This document shows positions 10,307-23,010 of a stretch of 64,000 nt of DNA, one piece after another. This DNA comes from Siphonodentalium dalli (lineage: Eukaryota; Mollusca; Scaphopoda; Gadilida; Siphonodentaliidae). The translations under genes were made by a program, and so were the position numbers. The stretch covers positions 125,192,754 through 125,256,753 of the forward strand of contig CP136061.1 of NCBI GenBank assembly GCA_032622095.1. The letters are read 5' to 3'. Position 1 is the first letter of the stretch. Each line of letters starts with the position of its first letter. Under the pieces are notes generated by a model that saw only the letters and a program-made list of their open reading frames with translations, searched no databases and was not told where the DNA came from.

Positions 10307-13300
10307 AAAAGGTATCACTGTATACAAGATCACCGACCTCCTAAAAGGTATACAAAACATTAGTAATAACAAAACAAATTAATATTTGCAGAAGTTCAAA
10401 AATATATAGTCGCTACAAACCGCTTTATTAATTAACACATTCACCACCTCTGGGTTCAACGCTATCATTTTAGTACCCCAAAGCTACTACTTAACTAACT
10501 AACACATCTTTCCTATGTCAACAATCAGTAATCAAACCAAATGAACTCCCACGTCGAACCTGGATCTGGTAACACAAAAAAAAACAATTTAAACATATAT
10601 ATACCATCTTGTTATAATAACGTGTGTAATTGTATGGGGAGAGGGGCTAACTAAGTTGTATAACTTGTGCCCCAATCCCAATTGTACATTAATGATACAA
10701 TAAAATATAGTGACTTCAATTTTCACCACTGTGTGATCACTGATAACGTACTTATATATTCATCGAACTAGGAACATGACGTGGCGTTAATCATGCCAGT
10801 TAAAATTCCCACATGGATTCAGTATGTGCGTATATATACAACGTTCGATATGACTAGATTCGCTTGTAGTTTATAAAATATTTCAGTTGACTTTGGACAC
10901 AATTCAGCTGAAGCAATTCTGCGAGGTTCTGTTGTACAATGTATCTGTACTTATGTAAGATCATGACGGTCGTTACCCGAGTGCCACCCTATATAATACA
11001 TACACTTAACTTGAGTGCCATAGCTCGTGTTCGGTTATCAATGCTATATCGAAAGACGATCGAACAAATGTTGCCAATTTCTGGTGTTTGTATGCACTCG
11101 TGGTGAATGTCTGCATGGATGCCTCTAAGTGCACAGCTACAAAATCCATCGAATCCCTGGATGATCACCCACAAATCAATTATTATAATACTATGCATTC
11201 GGGATGCATTCCCAAAATGACGCCTAGTTAATGGGTGATTTATCGTATTGTTATCTGGTAGGAATGCCACCACTTGCGTATTAGATACCGACATAGCAGT
11301 GGAATGAACGGCGTCATGAAGGGAAATGGATTTGATATTCCGCGAAATTGGCTAAAGAGAATAATATGCGGGCGATTGTGTAATGACGGCTTTAATATTA
11401 CATGTATGGAATTTCAAATGTTCGACTTTTCAATTGAAATGTCCATCATAGAAGATTAGTCGTTGATAACCCTTAAATGTGTCTTCAACAACAGTTGTTT
11501 GCCACCATAAAACTATGCTGTTGTATGCTGACATACATGTATAAGCCAAACATTTTTTCTCCGTTGCCGACGTGTCAAGTGTGTTATGAATGTCTGCATG
11601 TACATATATGTGGCTGTAGTGTTATCTAATCATATACGCGCCGATTCGTTATGTCCAGTTTTAACCCCAGACAGGGTTCAAGGTCGCAATAAAACAGTCG
11701 GGTTGCATTTGTAGCAGACTAACAGCCGTCCATACCCGACTGGCACCGCATGGATCAGAGGCTACATGAATTCTTCTGATATTCGTATTATTATAATAGC
11801 TGTTTACGTCAAATATGTTTATACCCATTTCTCTTCTTGAAACATATTGAAGGCGCATTTGAGGCATTTAAAGTACAGTCAACCAACTTATATGTTATCA
11901 TGTTACATATAGCTTGATAACAATAGACATTCTACCGTGTTCGATTGAACCATACTGTGTTGTCTTTATCATATCTGCGGTGATCAGAGTTACTACTAAT
12001 AAATTTAATTGTTCGGCGGTCTTTAGTTATTCAAGCCAGAGAACAACACTGGATTAGCGTTATATAATCTGGCGCTGTGTTAATTCTAACTTCATCATTA
12101 TCACCAACACCATTATCACAACATCATCAGCATATTCAACGTTATCACCACCATCATTACCAGCAGTATATCATCATGAGTATAAACATCGCCATGACAA
12201 CACAAAAACTTGCATAAAGGATGCCGAGTCTTGCCGTTCGTGTGTAATTTGGTGTGCATGCACTGATTGTAGCTAATTTTATCTCACCAAAGAGCTGTCA
12301 CATTGGTATATGTCGTGTTCTTTTGTGGTTCCTTCTGTTGCGAAATCAGATCACTCAATGCATGCCATGCAGTTAATATACAATGAGACGTTCATCTGGT
12401 TGCACGTCGGAGACAAATCTGCTGGGCAATGCACAATGACATTCATTCATTCAATGACGCGGTGCCAACATCAAAAGAATGAAATGTGTCTACTAAATCG
12501 ACATCCTATCATGTGAGTCGATAATTCAAGGCTCGTTTTCGCTAGTTAAAGGCGCAATTCCGCGACAGTGAGAAAGATTACTCAAGGTGAGTTATTGATT
12601 AAACGTCAATTGCCGTAGAAGCTTTCCTCCGCTTAAAGGTGAGACATGTTCACTGCATATCACCAAGAAACACGATGCTATCAAATATCACCTCACATCT
12701 ATCTTTCCACAAGTCCCAATTAAAATACGTTGGTTTTGTGTCTTGTACGCGATAGGAATAATTTCTTCTATTATTTCAGCACCTTTTCGAATAGGATGGG
12801 GATTTATAGTCCTTTATAATGAAAATGAATAGTTTATGACCATGGAAGGCGGAAGTATCACATTCATCGTAGCTAACTTCCAAGGTATTGGCCGGAAGAT
12901 ACTATGGTATTCTTCCGATAACAACATTTTTTTGTTATAATCTATTTAGGCGAATTTATCGAAGACCTTCGATAAAATCTAAGTTAACATCAGACTATTT
13001 GTATAGCTATGTGTGTACCATCGGTATGTTGTAACATGTTTGTTCTGGCTTGGCCAATTGTGGCAACCATTCCGAATTTGTTGTGCTTTACAATTTTATT
13101 TGATTAATTTACAACATGCATATGCATGTACATATTGATTGTTAATGGGGTATCCTCGATCTCCAGTCTGTAATATCGGAGTAGCATTTACACGCTGCCT
13201 GTTATCTACTAGAATTCAAATTGCGGATGATGTAAGGCAAATAATGAAAAAAATGCCATTCAAATGTGATAAGAAAGAACATTCAAATTCAGAATACCGG

Positions 13301-14215
13301 AATTCTGACTGCGTTATACATGTTTGTTAAATTGTCCTAGAGTGGTACAGACGTGATTGTCATTTCCCCGACGAAACGCCTACATAATAATAATATTTTG
13401 AGCACACACGACTTAACATTCCCTTGATGTCTATGTGTATCCGCTGATGAACGCAGCGATCTGACCAAATCTGCGGTTATGATATGCAAATGAGTTCATT
13501 CGTGTGTATACTTGTTAGACACGGCTATATCACAAAATCCTGTGCTTTGAAGATTACTAACCATATAACTCGTGCACAGAGACATTCATGGATCGTTCCC
13601 TTAATTAAGGACTACTCGGAGAGATCCGAATTTAATCATCCGTAATTTCATATTTCAATATCCGAAAGTCCACGTCAATCACCCAATGACACTTTTTATT
13701 GATCTGAATTATGCTGGATGCAATATTAATCACATCGAAAGATCAACTGAGATGAGTGTCTTTACAATAAAGATGTGTATATAATGTGAGCTGGTGGTCT
13801 ATCCTGTATTACTACTAATCTACGTTCATGCCTGATTCCACTGAGACCGAGCGATGTGCGCGCGGGCATCAATCGTAAGATCTAAGATTTACTGTTGTTT
13901 GACATAAACCGTTATAACGCGGATAATTTATTGACTATATCATCTGCAGTTCAAGCAGATTTTGCATCAAGGTCGCACACGACGAGGTAGAATAGTCTTC
14001 AGGCTGAAACGGAGTTTTCTCTCGCGTGTGCTCGTGATGCCATACGAATTGAGTCGTGTAGAAATATGTGCAACCAACAGCAATGGTTTTCCTTCGTCCT
14101 TTTGTATTAAGAATTGTGATATAGGTATTTACACATCGTGCATGTACTCACTGTTAGTGGTGGCAATACAATAGCCATATGCATCTTACGGATATTGGCG
14201 GATTTTTATATACCA
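10307..14215. other. Long non-coding stretch
   Basis: I find no gene. The many open frames of 60-100 codons have no recognisable domain. A degenerate ATC/CAC trinucleotide-rich tract lies at about 12090-12180. Short TACATGTA-type palindromes are scattered. Confidence 0.45.
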
Positions 14216-14219
14216 TTAA

Positions 14220-15781
14220 ACGGACATGTCTCCTTCGAGCTTCCAAATTCTGTCTATGTAATTTGCATGGAAGGAGGTATAAGTTAGGCTGACAAATACA
14301 CGTAATAATGATATACCGGCTTCATATATACTACCATGGTCAGTCATTTTACAACTGTTTTAAATGTTTCGCACAATAGTGAAATAAACGCTCTTTATTT
14401 CGACCATATCAGAAATAGACCAGCACGGAACGCTCTGGTCTTCTCCACCATACCGTGCATATAGCTGTTTGTTTAGGGGGGGGGGACACAAACACCGTGT
14501 TCAAAGATGTATTTTGTATGAATTCAAAATGCAATTTCTGTGACATATAATGCTGGTAGAACGGTAGGTAGTTCCAGTACATGTATTTACGGACCAATAT
14601 CGATACCAACAACATTCAAACACCAATGGGTGTATTTTGGAGCGCAAACCGCCATGTGTATATAGGCACGTTTGATCATACATAACCTTATTCGTGTATC
14701 TGGACAATATGTTTTGCTGTTTTCCGGAGTTCGGCGGTCTCTCTGGTAGGTGCAGTTAGGTGATTTTCCAGTGAAAGTAGTTCTTTCGTTTAGCAATAAG
14801 GCAGGTAATGCCGCTAACTGCCTTAGATGTGGAAACTACCATGCACGCCCGCCCCCAGACAAATCTTTTATGCGCCTCCAATCAGAATAGAAAATGAAAG
14901 TATGTCTTTTGATTTGGAGCGACCGATTCAAGGTTTCTCTCAGGCAGTGTTTATTTCAATTCTGTGTCTTGTTGTGTGGAATACTCCATTTGTCACTGTC
15001 CAATTTAAATAACACAATGTCCTAATTTCATTCCGTTCTATAAAGCTAACACAATCAGTCAAATTACACTGTAGAATGAGATCACAAAGTTTAAATGCGC
15101 ATGAATCATTCCCATGGGAACGAGTACTGGAATATGAGGGAAAGAAGCTGCGGAACTCTAGAGCAAGGCTTTATTATTGCATTGCACCACATGCAATGCG
15201 CACCATTTGTCAATCAAATGCATGTCTATTTAATGAATAAGCGGATATTTGAACCTAAACATTAGGCATACCTAATAATGAGGTATATAGTAAGCGTAAT
15301 ATAGGTCGATAACTACATGTACACGAAATATCCACATAGAGATATTAAAGCAACATGGCGGTTTGAGTTACAAAATACAAACCTAATAATATTCGTTTTT
15401 TTTAATTTTTCCTGGTATTGAAATTGGTCAATAATTACTTGAACTACTTTTCTACGAGCATTGTATATCCAAGAAAGACCCATCAAAGTAATAAATCATA
15501 CAATTTTGAACACGGTGTTTTGGGTCCCAAAACAAACAGCAGCCATGTGTACGGCATGGAACAGAAAAGAGCGTTCCGTGTTGGTCTATTATGATATGGA
15601 GGATATAAAGAGCGCTAGTTTCACTTATGTGCGAAACTTAGAAAATGGCTGTGACCGTGGCAAGTATTTTTCAGAGCATATGAAGCCGATATATCAATAT
15701 TTCATGTATTTATCAACTTATATTTTACCTCCTTCCAAATTAAGCATACACAATTTGGAAGCTCGAATGAGCCATGTCCTT
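14220..15781. mobile_element. 1.56-kb TTAA-flanked element with 280-bp terminal inverted repeats
   Basis: TTAA lies at 14216-14219 and 15782-15785. The left arm (14220-14506) and right arm (15503-15781) are inverted copies: the ends read GGACATG, then TTCGAGCTTCCAAATT. Further in, both have GGAAGGAGGTA, CGGCTTCATAT, TTTCGCACA, and a core with GCTCTTTAT, CCATATCA, TAGACCARCACGGAACGCTCT and AACACCGTGTTCAAA. The left arm contains a G10 run. The central 1 kb has no transposase. TTAA duplications are typical of piggyBac and Kolobok superfamilies; which one is unknown. It is non-autonomous. Confidence 0.85.
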
Positions 15782-15785
15782 TTAA

Positions 15786-17465
15786 GAACTTGGCGTTGCA
15801 AATTTTCCAGCTATTTTCATTTTGAAGTCAGAGAAACGCTCTTTATGCACACAATAGCAATGATAGAAAACACGATGGTGGTTCTTTACTGTTGCGATTT
15901 ATCGACCTATTGGAAACAGGCCGGAATGTGGATACTATATACATAGGTAATATTAATTGTGGTGATCCAAACCGCCATGTGACTTCAGTTTACACCGTCC
16001 ATATATTCATCCTTACTGTTCTTGTTGTGGTTCCAGATGTTATTGAACATCCCAGATATAAATTTCAAACATTTAAAGTGACACATGGGAGATGAATAAA
16101 TGGGAATTGGAAAAATCAACTTTGTTAAAACTCCTTTACAAAAATGTACATGTACATGCGATTATAATTTCAAACACAATCGAACCAATGAGGAATGCTC
16201 AGGATTGGTTTATGAAAGGGAACGACGGTTTTCATCATGTGCATGTATGTATCTCGATTTATATTTATATGATTGGCTGGGATAGCTAATTGTAGTTGAT
16301 CTGTTCATCACCAAATGGCAAATTGGATATGACCTATTTTTTGACGGTATCGGGATAAGTCGGCCACATGCGAAGACGGCCGTCCTATACAAAGACAGGC
16401 ACCTACGAAGACGGACGGCCCCGTGCGAATTTGAGCGAGAGAAACCATAATTTGATTGATGATATCATTAGATTTCCTGATAGGCTGATAGGTATTATAT
16501 TGGGGCTTTATAAAAGTGATGGTAAACATGTAGCGATATGCTGGTCATAGAGATACGACGGCCTATTTACAATGTTTTTATCAAACATTTGCCGAAATCC
16601 GAAAATATTTAAATTCACCAAAACATCCATGTAAATTTACCTATTATATCTATAAATAGTTGTCAATCATTTCTTATATTCTAACATGTATTTTCTATTA
16701 GCCTAAAGAAGAACAGTTTTAATTTTGATAAAAAATATTTTTTTTAAACCCCATAATTAACTAAGTCTATGGTTTATTGTCATATTTTATCGTATTGATA
16801 TGCATAAACAAAATAAATAAAGATCAGTATCCACATTGAGGACATTTTAGGTAGCCACAAACTACGTTCGGTGCTGCTTATTATAATATGACTTCGAAAT
16901 ATGTCTCCATTCAAATCGATGCATTTATTCCCAAGTCTACACAGGAGTAAGTTTTCTTTCCTTCTGCAACTCTATTAAACATTTCAGTATTTCTGATTGG
17001 GTTTTGACAGGGGTGTAACAATTTCAGTTCTAAAAAGTATACAAAGGAATGGGCTTTTCTTCGATTGTAGGATAAGACAAGCATATGAACACAAATATGT
17101 TTGTTCCCATTCATATATTCGCAGTGGTTAGTAACCTTGGTTAACACCTCATTATTATGCGGTATTATTTTTCACCGCACAACAATGCCCATAACTACGA
17201 CGGACACAGCATGATGTCATTTGTTACAAAACAAACAAAACCGTTAAATCGAACCAGTCGTACGAGACTGTCGTTTATGTACTGGTCACCAGCACAGGAA
17301 CAAAACCAACATAGCATGTTTTGTGTCTATAAAGGCCAATCAATAGTTTATTACCAGTGAGATCCAGACCGTTAGCACCTTTTACTGAGATCAGATAGGC
17401 ATGTATATGTTGGCTACAACAATACCTTGGTTATGGTGCCCACACATATAAGGTCAATACGTTTA
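15786..17465. other. Non-coding stretch
   Basis: No supportable gene. A short inverted GACGGCCGTC / GAAGACGGACGG segment lies at 16370-16425. The rest is AT-rich and unremarkable. Confidence 0.4.
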
Positions 17466-18085
17466 GGCCCGGTTCGTCATCTACAGTTTAAACTTCCGAG
17501 TTTATACCTGATTTAGACCTACATTGGCAGTCACCCAAAAACGGGTCTAAGCTCTAAGGGCGCGTTTGTGGTCGATCTGTGGATAGCTGATTTTGGTGAG
17601 ATGAGCACCTATCAAACTTCCAAGTTACCATGCATGTAGGCCGGTAGAATGGTCATTGGCACGCCCTCAATTCACGCGAACAACTGCACGCTTATAACAA
17701 CTATCGTGTGAGTATTAATCAATTGTGACGTGATTTGCAGTTTACAACTCCTCCGTTGACCTTATTGTGTAACAAGACTAAACCGCCGTCTGGAAAAGAC
17801 GGATTCGTCATATCAGGTCTAGCCTACCTAAACCTGGTTTAGATGGGCCGTCAATTGATATTGTTTAGTTGCCGGTTTAATATTATAAAACGCAAACAAA
17901 TGATTGCAATTGTGTGATGCTTCTCGCTTATAAATTTTCAATCAAACTATGTTCATCGTAATTATCGCTGTCGATAGACCGCGACGGTCTGCATTAGGCA
18001 CGTACGATTGTTTAAATCGACGACACATACTGTACTGCAAAAACAATGGGTCTGACCAGGTTTAAACCAGAGGTGACGAATCCGG
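17466..18085. mobile_element. 620-bp inverted-repeat element, TIR with TTCGTCAT and GGTTTAAAC
   Basis: The left end reads CCGGTTCGTCATCTACAGTT then TAAAC; the right end, inverted, reads GCCGGATTCGTCACCTCTGG then TTTAAACC. A further copy of the end motif (GGATTCGTCATATCAGG) lies inside at 17801-17817, so this is either two adjacent elements or a nested one. The termini resemble those of the 4.5-kb composite at 48066-52562. No coding sequence seen. Confidence 0.6.
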
Positions 18086-18447
18086 CATTACAATTTGGTT
18101 ATCTCCGTGTTACACAAGCCTTGCTACAACACCAACTGAACAACTTCCTACAGAGTACATCGTGTCATATATGAACATGTGAAAAACGAGCAAAATGTGA
18201 GGCATCACACCGCCACACGACTTTAAATGTTACTGCGACACGAGCTAAGGGTCAGGGGACCTCAACTGATACACACTTATTATTGTCTATCAAACATTTA
18301 CACATAGCAGCACACAAGTTGGGCTAACACTGTAAAACATGCAGGAAACAAATTATAGGTGTCAAATATATAACAAAACCAAAAAAAATTCTATTCTTTC
18401 ACTAAATGTATTACACATTCAGCAAATCTGGTGGTGATATGGTACTA
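18086..18447. other. Non-coding gap
   Basis: Nothing recognised between the two flanking inverted-repeat elements. Confidence 0.4.
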
Positions 18448-18451
18448 TTAA

Positions 18452-18946
18452 AGGCACGTGAGGCCTTAGTTGTCGAAAATATTCATATTTGTTCTAATCA
18501 CCGTAAACAGAAAAACATTAAAATGCATACAGTTTCGTTCATATATACCATGACCATCACGTAAACAGCATGTTATCATAAAGACATACTATATTTTACC
18601 TAAGCAAGAGCCTGATATGTGTTACAGAAGACAGCACAATGCTACTGGCTAATCACACATAAATGGCATAAACGCTCTTTATTAGTTCCATATCAGAAAT
18701 TCATCAACAAAGAACGCTCTTTATGTTTACCATCATAATATAAACAAACACCAGAAAAGTAACTTTTTATGCTTTTGTTTACATAACAATGGTCAAACAT
18801 TTGACAATAACATACTATTTATGCGATATTTCTTATTTGTATACGGACAAAGTCTGTCTACATTTTGATGTTCTTTCTGTTTGTGGTGGTTTTTGACGGG
18901 TGGAAATATTTTCACAGGATACCCACCGCCAAGGCCAACCGTACCT
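18452..18946 (+). mobile_element. 495-bp TTAA MITE, subfamily A
   Basis: TTAA at 18448-18451 and 18947-18950. Ends are AGGCACGTGAGGCC and, inverted, AGGTACGGTTGGCC, followed by imperfect longer inverted similarity. The central core carries AAACGCTCTTTATT, TTCCATATCAG and a second AACGCTCTTTAT about 40 bp on. The copy at 54637 is in the same orientation, that at 63244 is inverted. No coding capacity. Confidence 0.9.
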
Positions 18947-18950
18947 TTAA

Positions 18951-19746
18951 GTGAATCCCAACAAATTAGTTTTGCTTCTAAAAATTAATATATTTTGCAG
19001 TAAATAGTTTCAAGTTGCATATTATCATGGCAAACATGTGGTTCTGGTCAGCTGACGTGATTCCCTGACACTTAACCGTATCGTTTTCTCAAATTCCGCT
19101 TGGAGATTCCTGTACTTTCTTTTATTGTGTGGTTTGACATTTTTGAAGCAGCAATAATTTTGAGATATTGATCAGCTCTAATCCAGAGCGTCAAACAATC
19201 TGCTTTTTTATTTTGTTCCTTTTAAATAACATGTGTTGTTGGGGATGTGTGTTCATTTGACTACGGAATTAAGTGGCTGGAATTGGCATCTGCAATCAGG
19301 TTCATTGATTGACCTGGATACAATCATGGTTTCATTTCCGCTAGCCGATGACTTTTGTTGCAAGCTACACACATATGTGACACAAGAAACACCAGAAGGG
19401 TGTGTCGCTTTGACTGGCTGATCTATAGTATTTAACCTGCATTTAAATGCATTATCATACATGGTTATGTGTTTACGAAACTGGGCGGAAGCTGATATAT
19501 ATGAAACATACCGCGATCGAGAGTGCATCATAACTGACAACAACATCAACCTCGTCACCACCATCGTCATATATATTCTTACAATGGCTTCTCCTATCAC
19601 ATTGGCTTGTAATGTTAGACTCGTAATGCAAGTTTCAATTTGTGCCCATGTTCTCATATTCGGCGCCAACATGTAGAAAAGATGGTACATGTATAAACCT
19701 GAATAATCAGGTTACTTTTATATATATTCAGTTTGATTCAATGCAT
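18951..19746. other. Non-coding stretch
   Basis: The minus frame at 19253-19690 stays open for 145 codons and a plus frame overlaps it, but neither shows a known domain, splice pattern or start context I can defend. I treat both as chance. Confidence 0.35.
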
Positions 19747-20191
19747 GGGCCCCTTTCTCATAAAGAACTACTTCTAATAATGAATACGATTAGCTAATAG
19801 TAGTCGCACAACGAGCTACTACCAATAAGGATTACGAATAGCTAATAGTAGTCGCAATATTATCGAACAGTCCAAACATTTGTTCGCAGAATTGACAACT
19901 ACGAATCTGTTTGTGAAAAATGTGCCGTTCTAACTTCTTGCTATTCGCAGTAAAGCGGCGTGGTTCTGATTGTCGTGATTATTTTACACTTAGTTATGTT
20001 GTTATCCGGTCATAGTCAGTGGTAGGCTCGAAAATTGCTCGCACAGCTGTCGTGTCCATGTCTGGTTCCTCGAAACTAATCGTAACTACGGATAAGGCAA
20101 AACGACAACTGATAGAAAGAACACAAATTATAGTGACGTAGTATGCTATTCGTAATTCTTATCAGTGGTAGTTCATTATGCGCAAGGTGCC
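19747..20191. mobile_element. 445-bp inverted-repeat MITE, copy 1
   Basis: The ends read CCTTTCTCATAAAGAACTAC and, inverted, CTTGCGCATAATGAACTACC; about 45 bp of inverted similarity continues to CGAATAGC. The second copy is at 21306-21741 in the same orientation. Similarity between copies continues a little past the right end (GTGACATG..CATCTTAG), so the pair may have spread by segmental duplication. No coding. Confidence 0.75.
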
Positions 20192-21150
20192 AGTGACATG
20201 GACATCTTAGCTTAGTGAGATATAAATCTTAAAATTTCGTGGTTTGATAAATAATGCATTAGCGTATATCGTGTTTGGGCAATTGTTATTTAAATGTGCA
20301 TGTACATGCACGCGCGAGCACTATATATACATTTCGAGTATCCTACTGTACCCTTGTATGTCGATAAACTAGTATCCGTCGACATCTCGTCACTTCGTAT
20401 GCACAAGTTGAGATTGACGTATACATGTGCATATACGTGAACAGATACATGTACAAGCTGACCGTTCATATACTGCAATTTTGGGAACTACATCCATGCT
20501 GTGGCATACATGTTCTCACCTTCGTGATTTGGTCATGTATAGACGCGTCCCTACCGATCTCACTTCTGGATATCCCCTTTCATTGTGGTTCTGGCGGATT
20601 TCATTAATTGCGATTCGGATATATGGCCGATAGGATATATTTTCTTCGGGACCTTAATCTTAATAACCAATACTCTATTCTGGCCCTTTGCCACATACAC
20701 GCCACTACAATTTTCCCGCTCCAGACATCACGAGTCAATCCTATAACCTTTGTCCACGACCACCTCGCCTGGATATAATGCATAAGATACATGATATGTC
20801 TCTGCACATTTAGAAGCCAACATATATATAGTTAGTTTTCAAGAATCATGATATATATAAACCTAGTCATTTTGTGTTCCGATATTAAACAAAATCTGAT
20901 TGAAAATATCCTCAGTATACAATGTACTACGTTTAATACACGGACTGTGTATGCAATGAACATACTTGTTGTGAACAGAGAAATTTACCATCTGTTTAGG
21001 AAAACGTCAGTTATTGTTACCGTGTCACAAAAGACTGACAGGTAACGTTTTTCATTGCACCTGGCGCAACTTATGCTGGGTTAAGAAAGAGCGGTTACGT
21101 TGAAGGCTGAAATGCTTCCAGGCCACATATGTATCATATCGTGTCGGGAT
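20192..21150. other. Non-coding stretch
   Basis: No gene seen. Short ACATGTGCATATACGTGAAC and TACATGTACA palindromic stretches occur near 20420-20460. Confidence 0.4.
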
Positions 21151-21288
21151 ATGTAATTCGCCTCTATTTATGACGCAATGAACCTTTCCACAGCTGTCAA
21201 TCAAATAAGTCTTAAAAAAATTGTTAAGACTTATTTGATTGACAGCTGTGGAAAGGTTCATTGCGTCATAAATAGAGGCGAATTACAT
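21151..21288. mobile_element. 138-bp near-perfect hairpin, TA-flanked
   Basis: Arms 21151-21219 and 21220-21288 pair over 69 bp with mismatches only at the centre. The arms begin TGTAATTCGCCTC and end GAGGCGAATTACA. TA sits on each side, which would fit a Tc1/mariner-type footprint, though in a palindrome this is weak evidence. The near absence of divergence between arms implies recent origin or gene conversion. Confidence 0.85.
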
Positions 21289-21305
21289 AATACATGGACA
21301 GTGCA

Positions 21306-21741
21306 GGGTACCTTTCTCATAATGAACTACTACTAATACTGATCACGAATAGCTAATAGTAGTCGCATAACGAGCTACTTCCAATAAGGATTACGAATAG
21401 CTAATATTTTCGGACATTCTAAATATCTATTCGCAGAATTGATAACTACGAATCTGTTTGTGAAAACAAATGTGTCGTTCTAACTTCTTGCCACTCGCAG
21501 TAAAGCGGCGTGGTTCTGATTGTCGTGATTGTTTTACACTTAGTCGTGTTGTTATCAGGTCATAGTCAGCGGTTGGCTCGAAAATTGCTCGCACAGCTGT
21601 CGTGTCCATGTCTGGTTCCTCGAAACTAATCGTAACTACGGATAAGGCAAAACGACAACTGATAGAAAGAACACAAATTCTAGTGACGTAGTATGCTATT
21701 CCTAATTCTTATCAATGGTAGTTCATTATGCGAAAGGTTCC
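21306..21741. mobile_element. 436-bp inverted-repeat MITE, copy 2
   Basis: Second copy of the 19747-20191 element, same orientation, with ACCTTTCTCATAATGAACTA at the left end and the inverted ACCTTTCGCATAATGAACTA at the right. Internal matches include TCGCACAGCTGTCGTGTCCA and CTAATCGTAACTACGG. Confidence 0.78.
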
Positions 21742-21784
21742 GGTGACATGCACATCTTAGTGAGATATAAATTATATTTAATAT

Positions 21785-23010
21785 GTTCTACCAATCAGCT
21801 ACTGAGCCGGTCGCTTGCTGATTTCAAAATTCTTTGTTCACCCTAGTTTTGATATCCGCCCATACTTCCAGTGTTAAATTGCATATTTTCAACAACTGTG
21901 TAACATGATGTTGGAAATTCATCCATTACTATAACACTGTTTTTAATTTTGCGTGACACTCGTCATATTCTCCACGATTAAAGATGAAGTGATTAAAGAT
22001 TGTGTGTTCTAGGGTTTATTATAGTATATAAGCAGGCACTGTAAAATAATTAAACTATTTCTGCAGGCGCATTATCTCCTAGCAACCTTAATACCCCCCA
22101 ATAATTAATAGGTGTGAAAACCTCATTCTGGAAAGATGTTGTATATCGACGACTTAGAAAGGAACTAGTCGGGGGGCTCGTGCATTAACTGGGCCTTTAA
22201 TGACAACAAATATATTTATGTGGCACATCGATGTGGTGTCTCACGCAATCTTTTGATTATTGGGATTATTAATGGGTTGTCGTATTCGGTACACACTGAT
22301 CACGGAAGTGTGGTCCGGTTTACCTCATATTTCACGTCCGCTTCCGCGAAGGTGCTCAGAAGTCAATTACTTTGGCATCCGTTCATCGAAAATCTCCGCG
22401 GGTATTCTGACGAAAGGCTGCGGATGACACGCAATTGTTCACATTTCTAAAGCTCTAACCAACCGTTTGCATGCAACTGTGTATCATGACGATGCGTAAA
22501 TTGTAGATGTCCATACCCCAACACCTATAACTACGATTATGGTTACGATAAATAATACTTGACGCACAGTCATTCATTCAAAATGTTATATCTGAACCTA
22601 TAACAGCGTATATATGTTTCTTTGTTTGTCAAACAACGGTAGATTGTAGAGGGCTTTCAACCATGAGCTTATAATATTAACTTCGTCGTATAATTGACAT
22701 TTCATCAGCTGTCAATTCAATAATTATTAGATATTTTCCATGAATTAGCGATTGAGCTGGTCGCTTTCTGCATTGATAATTCTTGAGAATGTTTGTTTTT
22801 TATATCCGCGCATAATTTGAGTGTTTTCATCTTGTGTGACACTCATAATAATTTTCACAATTAAAAATGATATATTATCGGGTGCATAGCATGCCCTTTC
22901 AAGTTACTTAAACCATTTCCGCAGCTGCCTTGTCTCATAGAAACCATAAGCTCCTCCCACTAATGGATATGTTTTGAGACCTCCATTCAGGATGTTTTTC
23001 TATAGAGTTT
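21785..23010 (+). repeat. Two diverged direct copies of a 300-bp segment
   Basis: About 21785-22150 and 22730-23010 share an ordered set of matches: GAGCCGGTCGCTT / GAGCTGGTCGCTT, ATATCCGC, GTGACACTC, TTTCYGCAGSYGC, and CCTCATTCTGGAAAGATGTT / CCTCCATTCAGGATGTTT. The intervening 580 bp (22151-22729) has no gene I recognise. Confidence 0.6.

Noticed and set aside
19253-19690. 145-codon minus-strand frame as a gene
   Set aside because: No recognisable domain, overlapping open plus-strand frames, no defensible start or splice sites.
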